NCBI RefSeq assembly: GCF_910592395.1
Contig: NC_088326.1
Span: forward strand, 3,415,001-3,479,000
Direction of reading: 5' to 3'
Length of the DNA stretch: 64,000 nt
DNA from: Lineus longissimus
Taxonomy: Eukaryota > Nemertea > Pilidiophora > Heteronemertea > Lineidae
How positions within the stretch are numbered: position 1 is the stretch's first letter; each line of letters starts with the position of its first letter. Shown here one piece after another: positions 23,301-34,200 of this stretch. The position numbers and the translations under genes are program-made. The notes below the pieces were generated by a model. The model saw only the letters and a program-made list of their open reading frames with translations, made no database searches and was not told where the DNA came from.

Positions 23301-26300
23301 TAGCGGACACCTCTCTACTAAGGACACCTTCTCTATTAAGGACACTCCATATGGTCCCAAGTGAAATTGGTCATTTTCATTCAAATGAACCTCTGTAATC
23401 AGAACACCTCTCAATTGTGGACCAGTCCCAAGGGTCTCCTGGATAGTGAGGTTCTACTGAAATATTAGTAAACTTAAAACCAGTAAAACAAAGCCAAAAA
23501 CCAATGCAAAGATGTTTATAGAAGCTAGCGTTGATGCCAACACCATCATACTACTGGTTCCCCCAACCAGCAGGCCCGAATTAAACCAAGGCCACCGCTC
23601 CAATGAAGTTTTGCCATCTCCTACATGTTAAGTTAAGTAATAGTTGGAAATTACCTTACAGCCTAAGTAATTAATTAGTATACAGCCCAAGTAATTAATT
23701 AGTAAACGAATAAATAAACAAGCTCATGCATTTATTGTAAAATACTATAACAGAATTGGACCACTGTACATAAATGTATACCAACCATTAAACCGGTTCA
23801 ACAGCTGGCTGGAAAGGGAGTGAAGCTTAAAAGGGTAACTCGTGTCAAATTTCACCATATAATGTTTTAGCTGTTTTTGACAAATGACTACGTCACCTTC
23901 TCATAAATCGGTAAGGTTTTTCGAATCGAAAAGCACATTTTCTAGAAATTGATGGTTTAATCACGCCTGGACGGCTCACTTCTATGCCGTTTTCGTTGAT
24001 GACGTCACAACATGAACATTTTCGCGATCGCGGTGGTTTACATTCAGCGATTTTATAATAAATCTTATCAAAAATGGAAAATTTGAGCTTTACATTTGTG
24101 ATCAACAATTAAAAACGGACGTATTTCCGCAAAGTTGTAAATCACATCATAGTATAACTTTAATACAAGTCAGGAGATCATTTTTAGGATCTTTCGAAAT
24201 ACAGTTTACCTGTGAAACACCAACAAGATAAAGCACAACTGACCAAATTTCTTTGCCAAAACATTGCCATAGAAATACATCGAGCACTTACATCGGCCTA
24301 TCAAGGGGTAATTGTCTCAGTGCTTAAAGAAGACGCCAGCCATCTTGGCAAAAACTGAGTGAACATTTTTCTGGACTACGGTAGCTGTAACGCATAACGA
24401 ATGGACACTGTTACATTAGGTACACTAGTTAATTTTGCGTGTCATGTCAGACGGCAAAATGAAAATGGCCACAGAAATTTTCTGGGCCACAGTAACATGG
24501 CACAGCTACAGACGGTTTCCAGGAAAATTACCCTCCCCAAAATGAAACTAGATATGTTAAAGACTAGATATGTTAAAAACTTACAAGTCCACACATTTGG
24601 TATGATCAGGCTTGGGTGATGGCTCCGGACAATCTACGCTGGTCCCGGTGAAAAGAGTTAAGGATAGAACTGATTTACAAAGCTGGAGAGAAAACACAAA
24701 ACACATCAGATGAGCAGAATGAGGCTCCTGTGTTCAACTGCTGTGTTTTCTGAGTGATATTGCCAAAACTCTTCCCAAAAAGTGCTGTGTTTGATTGAAT
24801 CAACTCTGTTGTGACACCCAAGGCTGACTGAGCGGCATACCCAGGATTTTTTTCTTGAGTTCTTACACAAAAAGGATATTTGCATGTAGCATTTCCAGTA
24901 CAGGTGATGCCCTCTCCCAATGGAGACGCTTCATGGCAGATCATACCACTCGGGGCAAGCTGACAGTTCTGACAGCAGACGTGATTAGAATCGCTGAAAA
25001 TACGGAAGAATAAAGTCATGAGGAGATAGGGCTATGCTGGATCATGTAAAATTAGATAATAAATCCATTTTAAACTTTGGGAAAAGCTGAAGAATCAGGT
25101 TGGGAGGAGTTGAATTTTTTCTTCAAATTGTAAAATTTCTGATACTTTATAGGCCTACCATAAACATTTGGAACTTCAGATATACAAGAAAATTGTGTTT
25201 TTCAAAAAGGGTGGCCAGAATATTTTTCCTGAACTTAGGGCGAGTACCGAACTCCTAAAGATGAAGGAGGTACAAAGAATTTTGAAACACCAGCTTCCAA
25301 ACAAGGCTTATCATCTCACCTGCATGTGGCACCACTTCTGAGCTTACACTCGCTATCACAACAAGGATCTTGATCTTGCTGGCCCACGACACCTCCGTCA
25401 CATTCCTCTCCGGTTTCTATCTTGTGGTTACCACAGAACGCTTTACCCGGAACTGAAATATCAGAAAAACTTTGACACAAGGCTTTTCTTCTTCTTCTTC
25501 TTCTTCGATTTTCTTTAATGGCTATACTACAGAACCAGGCCTATGTCTCTATAAACCTGGCTTGTTCCTTTTGATCCCCAGAGCTTTGTCTCCATCGATG
25601 CAGCGTATGGCCATGCGGGCAGTCTCTCAGTTATAAAGAGTGGGCTGTTCTGGAGAACAAGCTCTGGTGTCTGATCTGGTGCATCACACGGCTGGCAATC
25701 GGTCATGTTCATCCTCTTGAGGTGGGCTTTTAACTCTGCAGTTGCCTGTCCTAGGACGAAAGGGCAACAGTAAATTACATACTCACCATATTGTGTAAAA
25801 CATTGACTTGATTTTGACTTCAGGACGACTGCAATATTCCTTTTACTGCACGGCGAAAAATACTGGAAAGAAAAAACAAACAAATTATTTCACCTCATGA
25901 CATGTTCTGTAATCAAACTCAGAATGAAAATCAAACAACATGTATTGATGATTTCAAATGTACAAAGGAATTCATAATAAAGAAACCTACCATGTTATTT
26001 GGCTCGTATCCCGACACCTGGTACGGGAACATGATGTATTTTCCTCCACTGAACGAAGAGGGGGAACATTCACCGTCCGGGTCGTGCTCACTGCCCCAGT
26101 TGTGTCCTGAAATCAGAAGGACACATCACCACAAAACAAGTTGAAAGGCCTGATTGAGAGTGTGAAGAGTTTCATACGATTCTGCAGCACCACTTACCTA
26201 ATTCATGGGTACTGACCCAGTCAGCCTCCGAGATGAGTATGCGGTTGCCATAGGTATTCTGCCCGCTGCTACAGCCAGAGTTGAAAGAGTATGTCTCCCC

Positions 26301-29300
26301 TTGGTCATAAAAAGCTGTAAGATTATTGAAACTTGTGTAAATAGCGAGGCCTGGCTAACACTAAGCTGTCAAAATTCTTCAGAATTTTCAAGACAGAGTC
26401 TAAAACTCTCCGATAACACTCGAATGAGTTTTATGATTGATTTGGCTACAGTGAATTCGAAGAAAGGTAACCAAAGCTACAATACTTCGAAGCAGTCAAA
26501 CAATGACGTCACACAGCCATGAAAATGATGATTTTTGTGACATGATGCTCTATCCTGGGGGGCTCAGTACCCTCAAATGCCTTGTATGGGTTCTGATGAT
26601 CATGACAGACTAAGACAAACTTACAATCTGAACAGATCCCTCCAACACTGAAACGTCTCGGTGACGATATGTAAGCCAGGCCCAGCACGCCCCTCTCGAA
26701 CGCATAGTAGGTGAACAGATGATGTAAACAGAATGTCTTGTACTGGTTACCCTTACTGAAGGCCTGGAATAAAATCACAAGTATTTAAATTCAGGGAAAA
26801 AATGGCCAGGGCCATTGTGCCTATCTTTGTATAACATTTGATGACGTTTCCAGGTTCTTTTGCATACTTTTGGCATTTAATGTGTATCACTGTGTCTGTG
26901 GTTTCTGCTGGCACATAAAAGTGACAGAACAGCTTTCATTTTCGTTTGCAAGGTTCATCGCGAGTCAAAAATCTTTTTTCCCTCGGGGAATTCGGTCCCT
27001 GTGCACGAACACAATATGAGACACAAGATGCACTCAAATGAGAGTGAAATGTTTTGACACTGTGACAATGGGAGGGACACAGCTAGGTTACTACAATGTC
27101 ACATCCCCAGCCTGGAAGATACCTATCCAAAGTGACTGGCGATGACTATGTACTTCTTAACGTGACTAGGGAAGGTAGGAGTAAGGCTACGAGTCATGCA
27201 CAAAACAAAACGATTTCTGAATGCAGGAGAAGAAGAAATTTCCACAGGTGATTATTACACTACTTACTGAAAGGGACGGCCTTACCTTCAATAAATCTTT
27301 TGCTTTCCATTCCTTCTTCATGTTATAATGTTCTTCGCCGGGGGCAACTTTTTCTGGCTCTGTGTGCACTGTGATCTAGAATGGATAAGAAATTAATCAC
27401 AGTCTAACTGGTTCTGTAGTTATTGTGATCTAGAAAGGATTAGAAATCAATTAAATTCTAACCGGTTTTGAAGTCACTGTGATCTAGTATGGATTAGAAA
27501 TTAATCACAGTCTAACTGGTTCTGTAGTTCATGAGTTACTGTGATCGAGAAGGAATTAAAAAATCAATCAAATTCTAATCCGGTTTTGAAGTCACTGTGA
27601 TCTAGAATGGATTTGAAATTAATCTAAGCCTAACTGGTTCTGTAGGTACTGTGATCTAGATTGGATTATAATGTTTCTTGTTGTATGAATTACGTGTATG
27701 TCAAAAACTTTAACCCTCTCACCAGCTTAGACATAAATTTACCTCTTTGATTTCAAAACCAAAGCTTTTGTATGTCTCATCAAACTCCACTCGACGGTAA
27801 AGCGCGTCAATTCTGCTGATAAGGCCAATCTGAAAAGTAGAATACAGGACAGACCATTTTTCAGACAGAGGAGTTCCATGTTGTGCATGCCACGCAATGC
27901 ATGAGTACAACTTACGGGTGACCCCCTATTATAATTACCCATTCACTCCTGGCCTAGTCACGAATGCTAGGATAAACCTGATAAACTTTTTTGTTTTTAC
28001 TACACTTTACTACAGCTCAATAGACCCAAAGAAATTAAAGTTTTTAGGGTATCGAAAAACCTTTGCAAATTTTTTTAGCCAACACCCATCGAGGTTTTAC
28101 AGCGAAGTGATGCATGACCTCTTGACCAAAAACTCACCAAAAAGTTTGTGGTGTAGACTAAATTACCCTTTCCTCTATTCTCAAAGAATCGATAATCGGC
28201 TGTTAGGCCTAGTGGGCACGTGTCCTTCAGCGACTCATCAGCCCTTTTTTCTCTCGAATGCCCATTGTCAGTTTCCACATCAGCCTCTGCTGCCTTCTGT
28301 GTCGTCTGCTCCGTGTTCGGTGGGCGAACAAACTCGCATATTTTTTGCCTGATATAAATGAAACAAGGGATGACTAGTAATAGTATACATGTACTGTGAA
28401 TCGCAAAATTTTGCAGGCATTTAACATTTGCAGATTTTGGCCATTTTAAATGCCTGATTTGGTCAGTTGTGATTAATCTTTCCGGTGTGTGACACGTAAA
28501 CAGTATTTCAAATAAAATCGAACTTACACTTCAGACTCTTTTAAAAATCAAAACTTTTCTTGACAACTTACTTGACTCCACTTGTTTGATTTTTATCAAA
28601 CAAAGATTTGACGTCTGAACCTTTGTACGTGATCATGGTGTAGTTGGGAGATTGAGGTAGATGTCCCCATGATGGCTGAAACATATAAATATGGTTTTGA
28701 TGTCTGAACCTTCGTGCTAGATCATAGTTTAGCCCGGGGACGAATTAGATTACCCGATGGAGTTGGCATCTGAAGCTTTGTGTGTGACCATGTTTCTATT
28801 TAATCCCTAAAATTCAACTTTAATGGCAGGGGTATGGGACTCATTTCAACTCTGTAACCAGCAGACCACGACAGCTGTAGACATACCTCAATCACATACG
28901 TGTCTTCGGGTGTTTTGATGGTGGCAGATATTGCGTTATCCTCCCAGTATGCGTGCACCTCGGAGTGTGTCTCCCCCGACACGTGACCCTTGTAGAAATT
29001 ACCCGGATCTATCCCAAACTGTTCCTTAGTGCCATCACCCTTACGAGCGTAGGCTTTGAAATCTGATGCCAGAACCCGGGAATCTGGCTGGAGGTAGACA
29101 CGGAAACGCCTGCAACAGAGAAGTGATTGTCAAAATCATTGGACCCAGTTGCCAACTCAGTGTTAGAGATGAACGCCGGCATTAACTCACCTAAGCTTTA
29201 TCTCAACTTTACCTTATCTCCTACAGTAAACTCCATTTACAATAGTACAAGCATAAGGGCTTTTAGAACTCATCCCTTGTCACGCTATATCTGTGCCAGA

Positions 29301-30826
29301 CAACACACTTTTTGGTTGTAAAATTTAATCTCGGCCAACCGAAATTAAAGTACCAGCCCCCCTCCCCCAATTTGAACAGCTAGTTAACCTTACCTTCCTA
29401 AAGTTGAAAAATCCAACTTCTTCATGTGCCAGGGTCCATCAAGACTCCTCTTAACAATCTGGTGATTCACATCACTGATATGCAGCGTCTCATAATAAGA
29501 GAGGGAATCTGAGATGTCCGCTGTAAGATGTAACATAGAGTAAATATTTATATTGATAATGTTGATTAGGAGGAGATCTTTGGAGTTCCCCATAGCCCTT
29601 TGAAATAGGTTCGATCTGTTACTTCCTTTTGCTAGGGATGAATTATCATTGGTCTAAGTTCCCCAGGGTTTTCTCAAGGTAGAGTGGTACACTTAATACA
29701 TTGTAATATTTAAGAAGTTTTGCCCGTGTGCAACACAAGGCAGGGTGGCCAGCAATTTAAGGTAGGGTGGCCCAAGAGAAACACCTTACAAAATTCTAGA
29801 CTAAGGACAGCTGCTTCAAAGGTAGAGTGGTAAGCTGCCAAGGTAGGGTGGGACGCCCTGACAAATGACCTGGCGGAGAACCCTGATCTTAAAAACCAAG
29901 CAATGACCATGTCTACTGGACAATCATCCCATCATACCATGTACCATGCATTAAGCTGTGAAAGTATGACTTTCTAAAACATAAATCTAACAACAAAGAA
30001 TTTTGCTGTACCCCCATTTAATTCAATCCTGGCAGAAACATCTATAGGTTAGTAGGCAGCATGCTTAGATTCGTCTAGTCCCCTACCTGAACCTCTTCTA
30101 CAACTTCCAACAAACACAGCTATCCTGTGGATATTACGCACTCATTCTTATAACAAGCAGTGCATCCTTAAGACTTAGTCCTTTAGTATCGACTGCATAC
30201 AGCACCACTAGTCTAATCTAGTCTAACCTATGGTCTAAAAAGCTGTGTTCCAGTACCAAAACAAAAAAAGAAGCAGAACTTTGGTGACTAGTGACTAGGA
30301 GTATTACTCCAGGCAAGCCTGGTACCCATTTACTCCTGGGTGGAGAAAAGCAAGTAGAGTTAAGGACTAAACAGTGCTGAACCGTTCGAATGTCGAACCT
30401 ACGACCTCCCATAAGCCTGCAGTTATTACCACTCTGCCACTGATCCCCCAACACAGTGTGTTCTTTGAAGGAGATAGGCTTTAATTATTTATTAGGTCAT
30501 CCGTTACGCGAGTTTTCTCAAACCATTACCATACCATCATCAGACGTCATCCAGGACCGAAGTTACGAGTGTGGGGCCGTAATTAAACAGTAAGCAGTAA
30601 ATTTGTTACTCCTTATTGGCAATACCTTACATTACAAGCAGATGACATGGATGATGAAACTGCAGGGCAAATGGAAACTGGTGACAAGCGTCCGAGTTTC
30701 GGGTGCGTCCGAGAAACGATATCCAAATTTGATCATATCTATTTTTTTCAACTCACCAATAACAACATTTGCCAATAATGAAACAACACCTACACAGGCC
30801 TTCCACTTGCAAAAAGTATAAAGCAT
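20304..30826 (-). CDS. ADAM17: ADAM17/TACE-type membrane metalloprotease (sheddase), complete
   Basis: Zinc protease that sheds membrane proteins such as cytokine precursors and EGF-family ligands. Exons in transcript order: 30757-30826, 29394-29520, 28887-29109, 28572-28675, 28138-28348, 27743-27829, 27286-27375, 26625-26763, 26198-26314, 25991-26106, 25787-25862, 25320-25452, 24880-24993, 24585-24647, 22906-22985, 22451-22581, 21999-22077, 21480-21568, 21073-21126, 20304-20453. The 2,253 nt encode 750 residues (human ADAM17: 824). Order: signal peptide 1-24; propeptide with a cysteine-switch-like ICEF near 176; furin site REKR near 210; catalytic domain with [12 protein letters not shown] split across exons 9/10; disintegrin domain (FCGN...EECDGG); membrane-proximal domain (CQICC, PCVHGYC); juxtamembrane helix (QRFWR); membrane span in exon 18 ending WIPASC; short tail after DKKRQQEEE. 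The tail is shorter than in vertebrates. An upstream in-frame ATG at 30871 is an alternative start. Confidence 0.95.
21014..21068. mobile_element. MITE family A, copy 2 (half element) fused to ADAM17 exon 19 donor
   Basis: Only the right half is present (CAGTCCCGAGGGCGTCCTTATT ... GAGAGGTTCTACTGTA). Its terminal TA (21067-21068) is positions +5/+6 of the minus-strand intron that starts at 21072, so the 5' splice site reads GTAA then TACAGTAGAACC. Confidence 0.85.
21195..21335. mobile_element. Dispersed element, family D (partial copy)
   Basis: Shares GATTGTCAGCTATGTCA, TTTTTCCGTCCC(A/C)AGG and the CATTTATGAAGACATAG block, inverted, with 41885-42220. Non-coding; in the intron between ADAM17 exons 18 and 19. 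Confidence 0.5.
21395..21476. mobile_element. MITE family A, copy 3 (degenerate), abutting ADAM17 exon 18 donor
   Basis: Contains ACCTCCTTATAAAGGACATC, TGTCACGGACACTA and GTCCGCTATAGAGAGGTA. On the minus strand the donor of exon 18 reads GTGAG followed by TACCTCTCTATAGCGG, so the element starts at intron position +6. Terminal CAGTGGAA is missing. Confidence 0.7.
22125..22345. mobile_element. Dispersed element, family C (copy 2)
   Basis: From TTTAAAGGCTGACGCCGTTCG to GAAATATCCCTTTAA; the ends are inverted copies. Internal blocks match 49158-49400 and 6270-6515. In the ADAM17 intron between exons 16 and 17. Confidence 0.7.
22675..22725 (-). CDS. ADAM17 optional 51-nt exon, partial duplicate of exon 16
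   Basis: Begins TTGAGCAATCATGCCAGATC after CCCTTTCAG and ends before GTAAGTTGG. It is a diverged copy of the first 53 nt of exon 16 (22451-22581), with about eight differences. Length 51 nt and phase 1-1 mean it can be included before exon 16 without shifting the frame, adding 17 residues ([16 protein letters not shown] plus F). The 93-nt intron between the two is also open in frame, so retention gives a third form. It changes the cysteine count in the membrane-proximal domain. Confidence 0.6.
23285..23460. mobile_element. MITE family A, copy 4
   Basis: Runs from TACAGTGGACCTCTCTTAGC to GAGGTTCTACTGA, with the inner ACTAAGGACACC and CATTCAAATGAACCTCTGTA blocks. In the ADAM17 intron between exons 14 and 15 (22986-24584). 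The rest of that intron shows no recognisable feature. Confidence 0.85.
24648..24879 (-). other. U12-type AT-AC intron in ADAM17
   Basis: No GT-AG pair joins exons 13 and 14 in frame with the family. On the minus strand the intron begins ATATCCTTTTT at 24879 and ends TCCTTAACTCTTTTCAC at 24648, matching the minor-spliceosome AT-AC donor (ATATCCTTT) and branch site (TTCCTTAAC); branch A at 24658 is 10 nt from the end. The join restores [13 protein letters not shown], in line with the disintegrin region of ADAM17. Confidence 0.9.
27365..27672. repeat. Tandem repeat containing the ADAM17 exon 7 acceptor
   Basis: Six copies of CACTGTGATCTAGAATGGATTAG (period 53-63 bp), starting near 27368, 27421, 27475, 27538, 27593 and 27647. 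On the minus strand each copy has TCTAG followed by ATCACAG, the real acceptor and first seven nucleotides of exon 7 (ends at 27375). So near-copies of the 3' splice site are repeated upstream. Confidence 0.85.
30285..30460 (-). mobile_element. tRNA-derived SINE
   Basis: On the minus strand a tRNA-like head reads GATCAGTGGCAGAGTGGTAA (A-box type) and GGTCGTAGGTTCGACATTCG (B-box type). The body continues leftward. It lies in ADAM17 intron 1. It does not fold into an intact tRNA gene. Confidence 0.65.
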
Positions 30827-31210
30827 TATGCCCAATGTATCTTTTGCCCCCAAAAAATACACAGATTTCAAGAAATTTGAAGGGAAAGCCTAAATTGTCA
30901 ATTTTTTTTCATGAAATTCCCAAATCCACCACCTTCGATTTCTGCAGAAAAATATCGTCTGCTAACTTATTTTTGAATTAGTTAAATAATTTACTTTTAA
31001 CTTGAATCGAGAGGTAAATTTCTACAGTGGTATTACATTACAAATACTTTATCTCGAACCATCTATTAAGGATTCTTCATGCGCCGAAATTAATTTCAAC
31101 GAATTAAACATTTCGAGATATTCACTTCCAAACTACGATTCCTATTTCACATTTTTCCGAGTTTCAATTTCGCATTTTGTATCAAAATTCATAAAAGAAA
31201 GAAAAAGAAG
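30827..31210. promoter_or_regulatory. Probable bidirectional promoter between ADAM17 and SPAG1
   Basis: The two start codons point away from each other and are 384 bp apart. The interval must hold both 5' UTRs and start sites. It is A/T rich, with no TATA box or CpG cluster I would call. Inference from gene layout only. Confidence 0.55.
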
Positions 31211-34200
31211 ATGTCTGTGCTTGGTAAGAAATGAAGATATAGTTATAATGACTAGCTTCATAGCAGTATCTTAATAATTCAATTTTACTTAATATACTTT
31301 TGTGAGCGGTGAATATTGGTGTCTGCTTCTGCAGGGTGATGCTGTACAAAATGTACAGGGAGTTGCACACACTGTACACACAGTTAGAGAATGATATTGC
31401 AGTGCAATTTTTTCATTATTTATTTAGCCTACTGCTGTCTGCAGTTCATCTCTCTCAAATCATCAATTGCTCTGGACAACTTCAGCAGACAATAGGACAA
31501 AACCAGAGGCAGACCAGACGGCAGAACCAGAGTGATGTGGTGACTCTCCTAATAAAATACTAAATAGTAATTTCCTGGGCATCCTGCTTACCACTACCAC
31601 ACTACCAGCCCCTTGTTTAATTTTGCTTTCAGATTCAGAAACAGCTGGTCATCACATTGATAGAGTGACGATAAATGCAGCCAAAGAAGCGGGCGTTGAC
31701 ACATCAGGATTGTTCACTGGAGCAACCAATGTGACCAAGTATGACATACCACTTGGGCACCTGGACTTCAAATATATCGAAAGCTGTAACGATGTGAAAG
31801 AACTAGAGAAAATATACAAAATTCTTAAGTATGTTCTCAGAAATACTACTCTGTGTTGTCTGTGATATGTTGCCAAAGTTTTGCGAGACGACTTCTTAGT
31901 GGTGCTGTGGTCTAGTGACTCAGACTATTGGCTCAGACTATTGGCTGATGTGGTCATGAGGGCGCTGGTTGAACCCCAGTGTCGGCGTGAGACTACATTG
32001 TAGGCAGGTCAGCTTGGGAGATCAGTGACATGATGTTTGGAGTGTTGGGCTCATAATCTAATCAGAAGGTTGTAGTTTCGATACTCTGAGGGATCACCGC
32101 TGTTTGGTCTTTGTGTCTTTGAGTAAGGCACTTGTATCTCTACTTGCTTCTTGGCCCTGGTATACTCTTGTGATAGAGTAGGCGACTCTTTGATGGTCTC
32201 CGGTTTCCTCCTGCATTACATTACAAAATCCCTTGCAAATTTGCGTCCAATCTTTCAACAGATCTGGTTCTGAAGGACACTACCCTGACTTGGAAGTTGC
32301 TTGTGAGAAGAGGGTTAAAGAACTAGCACCAAAGAGTCGAGTCTTGAGGAAAGAAGAGAAAGTGAAAACAAAGAAAGATCTCCAGCATAACGATGCGCAA
32401 GAATTAGAAGAGGACCTCGAGGTAGGAACTTATTGGGGAAAATGCAGTAGGGAATTGGTTAGAGTTCAGCACTTTTGATCAAAAGTCAAGGGTCCGAATC
32501 CCCTTCCAGGGTTTCCTCCAAAGCGGGATTGGGACGGATGCCCCCCTCAAATGATTCAGGGGGGTGTCCCCCATACATTTGAGCACTAACGTTTGTTTTA
32601 AAAGTTAGGATCTGTATTCTAAATTCTTTTCTGTTCTGATTCATCGAATACCTAATGCAGACTTTACCGCTTAAAGAAATATTCTCAATTTCTTTTATTT
32701 TGTTTTAGTCTTGGTCGTCTCAGATGAAGTCTATGGAAGACACATTAGCTGCGACAAAAGCCAAGTCGTCAAATGATGACCTGCCCCCTATCAGAGGATC
32801 TGGAACTACTAATTCGATCCCCATATCCAAAGACTCGCCGGCGATGGAAAGTTCTAAGAATATGAAGAATAAGAGAGTGCAACCACGGGATTATAAGGAG
32901 TGGGATAAGTAAGTAGGACTTGGTTTTTTGGTACGTCTATTTTTACCGAGAAATGTGCCTAATACCTGTAGTTTTAAGAAGCCAAAATAGAGTGCGGGTG
33001 GGCGTCAGCCTTGTGATTGGGACAGGTAGGTCATATGAAAAATTTAAATCTAATATGGATAATGCATCAGTTTATTCTGAGGGAAATATTGTGCTGCACA
33101 CCTGAGCAGGAGGGGTACAGGGTTTTACCATGGTACATTGACTGCTGCATTATTGGTTCTCAATACTGGTACATGGAGTCACGAAATGTGCAGAGCACAA
33201 GAGTTTGAACATCATGTGTTTATTTTGTCTATTTCCATCGTTTCAGATTCGATCTCGAAGCCGAACTCGACAAAGCCGGCAAGGAGGAGTCCAAGAAGCC
33301 GTCGTATGTTAAACCGAAGAAACTCGAGCATGTCGACGAGACGATATCATCATTGGGGATGACACGGCAGGAAATCGATCGGAAGGCGGAGATGGAGAAG
33401 AACAAAGGGAACGAGGTTAGTTAATCTAATTGATTTTAGGAATCCCGACCTGCTTTTACAGCTGACATTTTCCTTATTTCAATCGCGAGGACACCGAGTG
33501 TACTTCTCGCCAATTTAAAGGGGACAACTTGGGCGTGGTGTTTACGTTTCCAGGTGGATAATTCCCCTGCTTGCCACCATGCGCCGCCTCTTGAAGTATC
33601 ACACTAATGCAAATCTCTGTTAATGATTTTTGTCAGTGCTGCGAGGCAGTTTTCGACATGACTTGTGAATTCCATGCATGCTTCCAGATACATCCCGATC
33701 TAGCGCATTGTTTATTGCAGTTTGTTGATTTGTCAATTGTCCTGTTTGGAAATTTGAGAAGTCGCGGTCTTGCTGGAAGCCATTTTGTATGAAATGAAAA
33801 GCCATCATAATCCTCCCAAAGTTCACCATCTCAATATCACCACAGTGGTGCTCAATAAAGAAATCCTCAAGGGTAAACACTGGAGTTAGACGATAGTCGA
33901 TATATCACAATACACTCTTCTTCCATTTCAGTATTTTGCCTCCCAGGAATATGATGCGGCCATCTTGTATTATTCGCGTAGTCTTTCTCTCGTTCCGTCG
34001 GCAGCTTCTTATAACAACCGCGCACTGGCATGTGAGTATCAAAACTTATTGTATCCAATACTGGTCAAAAAAGTGCAGTGTAATTGTAGTCAGAATTTAT
34101 GTTTCTACTGTGCAGTCGGGTTTAAAGGGGGACTATAGGCAGGAGTAGTGGGTTAAGTTGGCCATCTTCAGGTGACTATCATGCACGATGAACAGTTTAT

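Noticed and set aside
24675-24993. ADAM17 exon extended to a GT at 24866 (ending ATCKYPFC)
   Set aside because: It ends in phase 0 and no AG downstream fits the next exon; the AT-AC reading matches U12 signals and restores family sequence.
25902-26522. Plus-strand open frames over 25.9-26.5 kb
   Set aside because: Antisense to the ADAM17 catalytic exons including the HELGH motif.
30285-30460. Functional tRNA gene
   Set aside because: A and B box-like blocks are present but the acceptor stem does not pair and the body continues as a SINE.
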